64,000 bases of DNA from Nageia nagi (lineage: Eukaryota; Pinophyta): positions 64,108,001-64,172,000 of the forward strand of contig JBITNC010000001.1 of NCBI GenBank assembly GCA_050084985.1. The letters run 5' to 3'. A model generated the notes under the pieces. That model had not been told where the DNA came from, searched no databases, and saw only the letters and a program-made list of their open reading frames with translations. Every line of letters begins with the position of its first letter. Position 1 is the stretch's first letter. Both the position numbers and the translations under genes were made by a program. Positions 56,651-64,000 of this stretch are shown piece by piece.

Positions 56651-57198
56651 GAGTTGTTTGTATGTAAAATATTTATTTTAAGTGTAAAAAGATAGATCAA
56701 TAGTCAAAGTCAAGTTGATAATCTATTCAAATGTCAAAACTTAATATTTAGTTAATAATTTAGTTTAATTTAATATTAATGTCCACAAGTGATCAAAATG
56801 GTTGACAAGTAATTAAATGTGCACATCTTTTAATTAACTAAATGAAACACATTCACCTTATCTCATCTAATCATAAATGCATAACTTGGCACTTACATCA
56901 CATTTCATTATATTTAATAAGTCTATTAAATATGACTTAAAATATCAAAATACTTAGATACATATACTTTACATATTTAATAAAGTGACTAAGAATGAAT
57001 ACTACTTTACTAAATTAACTAAATAAAAAATATGTATCCCACCTTAATCAAGCTTAACTAGATCTTGAACCTTATGCCATATGTAACTTAATAGATTTGG
57101 ATATTGATGGACTAAATATCCATCATATTAACCTGTTTGATGTCATTCCAAAGGAATCTCAGTCAATATTGATCTAAGTAGATACAAAAGCTTAGATT
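56651..57198. other. AT-rich stretch between LINE-B and Gypsy-C
   Basis: No coding similarity and no repeats noticed. Confidence 0.4.
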
Positions 57199-57901
57199 AT
57201 GGACACATGCATGGGAACGTATAGAATTCAAAACCTCGACCCCTTGGCTTTTGTTAAATATTTGGGACAATTGAAAATAATGCAATTTGAGCAACACCCA
57301 TGCCATGTAGAGGGGCATTCACATCTTAAAGATGAAGGTCAGTCAAATCCTTCTTGTTCCACCACATCTCTGTCACTTGCTCCTGATCTTGGCAACGTTA
57401 AGATGACAAAAGATAACCTAGGTAACATTACTAATTATTTTCCATCTCCTTTTACAAAAACGTATATGACACAAACTTGTAATTAAAGGGGGGAGTTTGG
57501 GGAAGTCATAACAAGGGATGCCTTCTTTTCCTTCAAATTTAGATGCTTAAAAAGAAAAAAAAGGGTTGGATAGTGATCAAAATAATAAGCAAAAATAAAA
57601 ACCTATGAAGTTTGTTTCAAAAAGCAATTTAATAGAACTTTGTGATGACATTGATGAGGATTTATGGATTGATGATAGTGCTTGTTTTGAATCTGATTAC
57701 TTCGCTACTGATGATGATATGTTGGAATACATGGGAGCATATTCTGAGTTTCCCAAGTCAAATGTAAAAAGGCATCCATACTATGTACTAAGTCAACATG
57801 GTTACTTTAGGCAAGAGGTAAATTTCAATGAAGTTTTGCAAGTACAACAAGCTGATGATGAAGAAGCTGAGATGAATGATGTTCCTCGGTTAGAAGCATA
57901 G
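57199..57901 (+). pseudogene. Gypsy-C spacer region before reverse transcriptase (two open frames)
   Basis: The frame at 57,199-57,486 (95 residues) has no motif I can name. The frame at 57,605-57,901 (98 residues) is strongly acidic (DDIDEDLWIDDSACFESDY) and lies where Tat-like elements carry a poorly conserved acidic spacer between protease and RT. The assignment is from position. Confidence 0.4.
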
Positions 57902-58149
57902 AATAAAAAAAACTTTGTTTAAATGTGTATTTTCAAGGTCCCATATTTAATCATATTTTAAAAATACTTACCTTCTATAGTATTTTTGACATTTTTCCCT
58001 CTTTTTCTTGCATTTTTCTATCATTTTTTTCATTTTTTTGTATTTGGACCCAGGTTGTATTTTCAAAAAATCATTTTTTTATTCTATGGTTAGAAGAGTT
58101 TCTTTCCTTGCTACAAAATAAAGATGAGTTGACATTCCTTATTGAAGAA

Positions 58150-59573
58150 TTTCTTGATATCAATATTGACACAAATGACAAAGAAATGAAGATCAAAATT
58201 GGAGTTGCTCTTGATACACATCAACAAACAAGGTACTAAGATAAATTCATTTAATGTAATAAGAACTTTGCATGGTCTTATTTTGATATGCTTGGTTTAG
58301 ATCCATTTTTTGTCATGCATAGTTTACCACTTAAGAAATGAGCAAAACCTGTTAATAAAAACTAAGAAAGATGCCTCCCTCTAAAGGTTTGTTGGTTTAA
58401 AAATAAATTAAAAATTACTTGAATGCTAATTTCATTAAGCCCATAGATTATTCAAAATGGATGGCTAATGTTGTTCCTGTCACAAAACCAATTAGAGAGA
58501 TAAGAATTTGTATTGACTTTAGAGATATTAACAATACTTGTCCCAAAGATGATTTTACATTACCTAATATTGATATGATTATGGATAGTATTGCTGGTCA
58601 TGATACTTTATCTTTTATAGATAGTTTTTCAAGATATAACTCTAATCAATCTAACTGACCAACGCAAGACAACTTTCACTACACCATGGGTAATTTTTTT
58701 TGGAAGGTTTATGCCCTTTGGTTTAAAAAATGTAGGAGTAACTTATCAGTGTGCCATGGTCATCATGTTTCATGAGCACATGCATAAATAAATTGAGGTG
58801 TATGTTGATAACATCTTGGTTAAGTCAAAGAAAGGGCAAGATCACTTACAACTTTTAGGAGAAGTATTTGGCATTCTTCAAAAGTATAAAATCAGATTGA
58901 AACCTCAAAATTATACCTTTGGAGTCACTTTCAAAATGTTATTAGGCTTCATGGTTTCAAAAAGAGGTATTGAATTGGATTAAAAAAAAAGGTAAAGGCT
59001 ATTGTTAGTATGCCACCCCTAAAACTCTTGAGAAATTGAGGAGTCTTTAAGGAAAAATAAATTTAGTAAGAAGGTTTATTTCTCAGTTTAGTAACAAGTG
59101 CATGCCATTTACTCATTTGCTCAAGAAAGATGTCAAGTTTGTGTGGGATGAAAATTACCAAAAAGCATTTGAGGATATTAAGAAATACTTGTTTAATCCT
59201 CCTATCTTGGTTCCAATGGGATTTAATAAAGAAGCATATTTGTATATCTCAACCATATTATATGCCTTAGGGGCAATGTTGTATCAAAAATATGACCAGA
59301 AAAAGGAAAGAGCTATTTACTACATTTGCAAAACTCTTTTGGATTGTGAAATAAGGTACACTCCTATGGAAAAACTTTGTCTTAGTATTGTATTTGCAAC
59401 TGAAAAATTAAGGCATTATATTTTGTATTGTACTACATATGTTGTTAGCCTTGTTAATCCTCTTAAATACCTCATGGCAAAGCAACACCTCTCAGGAAGG
59501 GTGGTTAAATAGATTATGTTATTAAAAGAATTTGATATAAATGTAGTGAAATAAAAGTTTATAAAAGGCTAGG
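58150..59573 (+). pseudogene. pol: Gypsy-C reverse transcriptase and RNase H start
   Basis: Blocks in order: KIKIGVALDTHQQTRY (58,190), FAWSYFDMLGLDP (58,270), VVPVTKPIREIRICIDFRDI then CPKDDFTLPNID (58,419-58,600), MPFGLKNVGVTYQCAM (about 58,710-58,760), catalytic box VYVDNILVKS (58,798; YVDD changed to YVDN), LLGFMVSKRGIELD (58,940), FVWDENYQKAFEDIK (59,130), then RNase H with ERAIYYICKTLLDCEIRYTP and LCLSIVFATEKLRHYI. Stops at 59,510-59,572 fit Trp or Gln codons changed to TAG or TAA. Catalytic Asp loss and stops make it inactive. Confidence 0.88.
59569..59573. other. Target-site duplication of LARD-A, left copy
   Basis: CTAGG, directly before TGTTG of the LTR. The identical copy is at 63,949-63,953. 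Confidence 0.88.
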
Positions 59574-61300
59574 TGTTGATTGGCAAAGCAAAACCTTGTT
59601 AGCCAAGTATTGGACGAAGATAAATCTTCAACCTTCAGGATTTTGAACAGGTCGATCCCTATTTCCAACTAGGCATGGAATGCCCTCCATTTTGGTAGGA
59701 TGAACCATTTTATGTAAAGGTTAAAAGTTGCAGGAAAGAGAGGGAAATGTACTAAAATGGAAAAATATAAAATACAAGGTGTAGGGTGCATGGAAAGAAA
59801 ACATAAAGGACCTTGAGGTTTGCATGCCCATATTTTCAATAATGGGCTCATTGTAGCCACTAAGCTACTAGGAAGGGGTCAAAATATGTTACAAAATCTA
59901 GCTAACTGAACCTAATAGCTACAATTTCATGTGAACCCCATTTCCAACAACCAAAATATACAATTTAAATGTCACAACACAATGAAGGGAAAGGAACTAT
60001 CACATAATTGGTCAATCATGAATGAACCCCACATTAAAAAGAGTAAGTGGTCAATCAACTAGTTTGTTGAACATATTTTATTGATCTTTCACTTAGGTTC
60101 AATCCTATCATGTACCATAAATTCCTAATCAATATCCATACACACAATAATGATAACAACTAATTGACTAACAACCTTATCCATGTAGGCAAACATCATA
60201 TTAACTATCATAAAATTATGCATAGGGATTATAGGTTTCGAATACTCAAGAAAAGACCCTTCTAACTATCATGCTTCAACTATTTATAGAGCCATTACAA
60301 TGGCTAGGAAATATGTTCCCATCTTTTCTTAGCTAGTACTAAACTACTCTAGTACTACTAATTAATGCTTGATCTGTTAGCTAGATCTATTAGCTATAAC
60401 ATATTATCCTCATTGACTATGAGCTCCTTTAGTTTGACATTTTTAGGTGGTCTTTGGATGTTCTAATGCATTTTGTTGATGGAATCCTACAATAATTTTC
60501 AATGTCTTTATCATTCTCTAGTTAAGCATTCCTTTTCAAAGTACTTACATAACCTTTGTAGCTTTAACTAGTTGTTCTTATGTAGATTTGATATTTTTAG
60601 GGATTCACTCTTTGAATTCATGTCGAATGAGCAAGTTACTTGTATGGATGATATGACTAAATAGAGGGCTAGTTGCAACAAATACATAGGTGCCATGTAG
60701 AGATTTTGACATGATTAACATGATGGCATCGCCATATGTCTCCATTGGATATGCCTAGGCTACCAGATTCTCTCTTGAAGGTATCACACAAGGTTTTTTG
60801 GGGACTATGTGTCTATCCATATCTAGGTGCTATGATCTTCAGGTGTTTTTCCAAGCCATCTCTAGGTGCTACTTATCACCAATGCTCAATTTTCCTTAAA
60901 GCATTTAGGTCTGGGAGTGGCTAAAATTAGGGCCTTTTACATTCTAGGATGACATTGGCAACTGAAGATTCCTTGACTCTATGATTCATTATCACTTGAG
61001 TTCTTCTATAGTTTGCAGGTTCGAGATACATTATAGTCGGGAGCCTTTTAGTTCCATAGCAATGTCAACTATAATATTTTCCTTAACTTTATTTTCCATC
61101 TATCCTTAGCCACCTTTGGATCAGGACTGTAGACTTGGGAGGCATTTAATATCAATAGTTTTAGACATCTCATGATATGGATTTAAACATAATAATTAGT
61201 ACCTGGAAGGAGCTTTTATTACATTATTTTCCAAAATTGAAGCAAAGAAAAACTAAGAAAAAGTCTTATACAAAATGATATGCCCATCAGAAATGAAACA
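59574..61300 (-). repeat. LARD-A LTR, left copy (3' LTR, 1,727 bp)
   Basis: It begins TGTTGATTGGCAAAG and ends AGAAATGAAACA. The right copy, 62,253-63,948, is about 88-90% similar by eye along the full length. On the minus strand it starts TGTTTCAT and ends CCAATCAACA. Shared landmarks include GGTTTCGAATACTC, TTTTAGGTGGTCT and GGGAGCCTTTTAGTTC. Short frames in it are not conserved as proteins. Confidence 0.88.
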
Positions 61301-61313
61301 TTTCTCTTGCCCC
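61301..61313 (-). other. LARD-A polypurine tract
   Basis: The minus strand reads GGGGCAAGAGAAA directly before the 3' LTR start TGTTTC. One C interrupts the purines. Confidence 0.6.
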
Positions 61314-62227
61314 AAAAAAGGTTGCTTCAGCTAGTTTAAGGAAGACATTTTACCAACCAGAGATGATCATTAGAGTTGGTGCATGGTGGGAAATATGGGT
61401 CAAAAAAATACTTGGAGATTAGATGTCTCCAACACTCCATGCATCATGATATTACATCTTTATCCCAAAATGATATATTCTTTAGCTGCCTCAGATAACT
61501 ACATGAGTTATTATGGCCTCCATTCTGATATCTCATGATGATTGCAAAATGATAATGTGTGTAGACTAAGAGGGTAGGGTCTTGGGGAGGAACCGAGAGA
61601 GAGAAGAGTCGGAAAACCATGAGGGAGGGAAGAATTTATGAATGACATAATAAGGCATTCCATGAGGGGTGGTTAAGGAAAACACTTTGTATGGGGAAGT
61701 AGTGGGGTAACATTGTAGGAGGGGGTGTAGCTTTGGACACAAACATCGGAACACTTATGAATAGAGTGGAGGTGGTAGAAGACCCCTATTTACATGGACA
61801 CCATATTAGAATATCAATTTGCAAGCTTTACATGACATCATTCCTTACTTATCTGATCTATCATTATCTTCTTCTTATTTGGAGACATGAGGAATCAAAG
61901 GCTCATATTTATAGGTGAAATTGAGCTACTCTAGACCTATTTAGTGCTAGGTGGTCCTCGTGATGTGTATTCAACTCTAGATTTGGCAAGATCTTCAAGG
62001 TAATATCAAGATATTCTTTAATTATCATCTTTCTACTTGATCTTGACTTATTTTGGTCACATGGCAATTCTTCCTTTTATTATGTAGGTACCTATCTTCC
62101 TAAATCACATTTTCTTATTGAAATAGAGCAAACACAAGTAAACATGCATTCACCCTTATTCGATTAAGACATTTGCTAAATATCTCGATCAATGTTCCAT
62201 TTGCAAAATAGATTCAAAATGGTTAAT
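61314..62227. other. LARD-A internal region, non-coding
   Basis: About 900 bp with no gag or pol similarity. The two largest frames (61,754-61,566 minus and 61,733-61,918 plus, about 60 residues each) have no motif. Packaging signals may lie here but none is recognisable by eye. Confidence 0.5.
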
Positions 62228-62247
62228 GGGTCCCATCAAGCATGCCA
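62228..62247 (-). other. LARD-A primer-binding-like site
   Basis: The minus strand reads TGGCATGCTTGATGGGACCC, starting five bases (ATTTT) inside the LTR end. The ATTTT-TGGC start and the GGGACC end recall the TGGCGCCGTTGCCGGGGAC-type primer site of Tat/Athila gypsy elements, with changes in the middle. Confidence 0.5.
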
Positions 62248-62252
62248 AAAAT

Positions 62253-63948
62253 TATTGATTGGCAAAGTAGAACCTTGCGAGCTAAGTATTGGATACAGAT
62301 AAATCTCCAACCTTCAGGATTTTAAATAGATCGGTTCCTATTTCCAACTAGGCACGGAATGCTCTCCATTTTGGCATAATGAAATGTTTTATGTAAAGGT
62401 TAAAAGTTTTAAGAAATAGAAGGAAATGTAATAAACTAGAAAAGTAGAAAATATACGATGTAAAGTGCATGGAAAGAAAATGCAAATGACCTTGATGCTT
62501 GCATGCCCAAATTTTCAATAATGGGCTCACTATAGCCACTAAGCTATTGGGAGTAGGTCAAAATATGTTATAAAATCTAAGTGAACCTAATAGCTATAGT
62601 TTCACATGAATCACATTTCTAATAATCGAAATGTACAATTTAAATGCCACAACACAAGGAAGGATGAGGAACTGTCACATAATTGGTCAATCGTGAATGA
62701 AATCCATATGAAAAAGAGCAAGTGGTCAATCAACCAGTTTATTGAACATCTTTTACTAGCCTTTTTCTTAAGGTCAATCCTATCATGTACCATAAATTAT
62801 TATTTAATATCTATACACACAACAATGATAACAACTAACTGAATAACAACCTTGTCTATGTAGGCAAACATCATAGTAACTATTACAAAATTATACATAG
62901 GGATTGCAAATTTTTGGTACTCGAGAAAAGACCCATCTAAATATCATGCTCCAACTATTTATAGAGAAATTACAATGGCTAAGAAATATGTTCCCGCCTT
63001 TTCTTAGCTAGTACTAGACTACTTTACTACTAATTAGCTTAATCTATCAGTTGTGATGCATTATCCTTGTTGACTATGAGCTCCTTTAGTTTGATAGTTT
63101 TTAGGTGGTCTCTAGGTGTTCCAATGCATTTTTTTGATGGAATCCTATAGGAAATTTTAATGTCTTCATCATCCTCTAGTCAAGCATACCTTTTCAGAGT
63201 ACTTATGTAGCCTTTATAGCTTTAACTAGATGTTCTTTGTAGATTTAATAATTTTAGGGATTTAGTCTCTTAATTCATACCGATTGAGAAGGGTACTTTT
63301 CTAGATGATATGAATAAGTAGAGGTTGGTTGCAATGAATACCTAGGTGCCATGTAGGGATTTTGATGTGGATAACAAGATGATATTGCCTTAGGTCTCCA
63401 ATGGATATGCCTAGGCTATCAAATTCTATTCTAAAGGTACTACACGTACCAAGTTTTTGAGGAATATGTATTTCCATATCTAGGTGTTATGTTGAGCCAT
63501 CTTCAGGTGCTACTTATCATCAATGGTCAATCGTATTTAAAGCATTTAGTTCTAGGAGTGGCTAGAATCTAGGCCTTTTACATTCTAGGATGATGTCGAT
63601 GGCTAAGGATTCCTTGACTCTACGATCCACCAGCACTTAAGTTCTTTTATGGTTTGCAAGTTCAGGATTCATTATAGTTGGGAGCCTTTTAGTTCAAGAG
63701 TGACATCATCTACAAGATTTTCTTAGGCTTTGTTGTCCATCTGCCATTAGCCAGCTTTTGATTAGGACTATAGACCCAAGGGCATTTAGGATTAGGAGTT
63801 CTAAAAATCTCACGATATGGCTTTAAACACAACAGTTAGTACCCAAAAGGAACTTTTATTATGTTATTGATTCTTTTTACAAAATTGAAGGAAAGGAAAA
63901 CTAGGAATAAGTATTATACAAAATGATGTGAGCATCAGAAATAAAACA
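62253..63948 (-). repeat. LARD-A LTR, right copy (5' LTR, 1,696 bp)
   Basis: It begins TATTGATTGGCAAAG (TG decayed to TA) and ends AGAAATAAAACA. Its similarity to 59,574-61,300 is continuous, with small indels only. Confidence 0.88.
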
Positions 63949-63953
63949 CTAGG
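63949..63953. other. Target-site duplication of LARD-A, right copy
   Basis: CTAGG immediately after the LTR end. Confidence 0.88.
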
Positions 63954-64000
63954 CAATAGTAGATTTCATTGCATATTTTCATCATAATTATGAAATTATC
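63954..64000 (+). pseudogene. pol: Gypsy-C RNase H continuation after LARD-A
   Basis: In the frame carried over from 59,568 the plus strand reads AIVDFIAYFHHNYEI, matching the QALADFLA-type block between RNase H and integrase in Tat-like elements. The rest runs off the window. Confidence 0.75.

Larger units (their letters stand above)
57199..59573 (+). mobile_element. Gypsy-C, Tat-like Ty3/gypsy element, part before LARD-A
   Basis: Plus strand. It runs from spacer regions through RT into RNase H, then is interrupted at 59,573 by LARD-A and resumes at 63,954. Its RT wording is close to that of Gypsy-A, so both belong to the Tat-like side. Its 5' LTR, gag and protease are not recognised in the window; the element may be truncated at its 5' side near 57,200. 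Confidence 0.82.
59574..63948 (-). mobile_element. LARD-A, non-autonomous LTR retrotransposon (4.38 kb)
   Basis: Two 1.7 kb LTRs enclose only 952 bp of non-coding internal sequence. Ends are TG...CA and the target duplication is perfect (CTAGG). A primer-binding-like site and a purine tract both fit the minus orientation. Large LTRs with a non-coding interior are the mark of LARD-type elements, which need enzymes from an autonomous relative. The site is inside Gypsy-C RNase H, and removing the element with one CTAGG restores the reading frame. Confidence 0.88.

Noticed and set aside
59669-63000. Pairs of short similar frames in the two LARD-A LTRs (for example 59,860-59,669 and 62,539-62,348 minus)
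   Set aside because: They match because the LTRs match; substitutions fall at all codon positions and no domain is visible.

Overview
The window looks like a repeat-rich intergenic stretch of a large seed-plant genome. I infer a gymnosperm such as a conifer or cycad, from the AT-rich, gene-poor sequence and the many old, nested retroelements, but no marker gene proves it. About 90% of what I can interpret is LTR and non-LTR retrotransposon. One compact CpG-rich island (about 50,430-51,560) holds the only convincing host gene, an HLH-type regulator of 146 residues. I saw no tRNA, rRNA, CRISPR or prokaryotic features.

Layout from left to right. (1) 1-12,047: Copia-A, a minus-strand Ty1/copia element in an LTR-internal-LTR-internal array with about 2.0-2.1 kb LTRs; the left internal region runs off the window. 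(2) 12,048-20,400: Gypsy-A, a minus-strand Tat-like Ty3/gypsy element, broken in its RNase H by Copia-A. (3) 20,401-23,095: two direct copies of an about 800 bp LTR-like sequence. (4) 23,100-39,090: Copia-B, a plus-strand copia relic whose reverse transcriptase is split at 25,240/37,741 by a 12.5 kb insertion. That insertion appears to be a TG...CA unit (Insert-X) itself interrupted by Gypsy-B (27,555-37,617, minus). (5) 40,380-43,200: LINE-A, a minus-strand non-LTR element. (6) 43,207-47,647: Copia-C, minus, with both LTRs and a deleted integrase. (7) 48,700-49,240: LTR-like promoter sequence. (8) 50,430-51,560: the HLH gene. (9) 54,400-56,650: LINE-B, minus, of a different lineage, with tandem repeats beside its 3' end. 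(10) 57,199-64,000: Gypsy-C, plus, interrupted at 59,573 by LARD-A, a 4.4 kb non-autonomous LTR element with a perfect CTAGG target duplication.

How the pieces fit. None of the transposon open reading frames is intact; many stops fit C-to-T or G-to-A changes, as expected for methylated, silenced DNA. Nesting gives a relative order: Copia-A is younger than Gypsy-A, which is younger than the 20.4 kb repeats; Gypsy-B is younger than Insert-X, which is younger than Copia-B; LARD-A is younger than Gypsy-C. The most informative observations are the recombinant middle LTR in Copia-A, two insertions whose removal restores the host reading frame, the templated scar at the Copia-C integrase deletion, and the HLH gene without a basic region.
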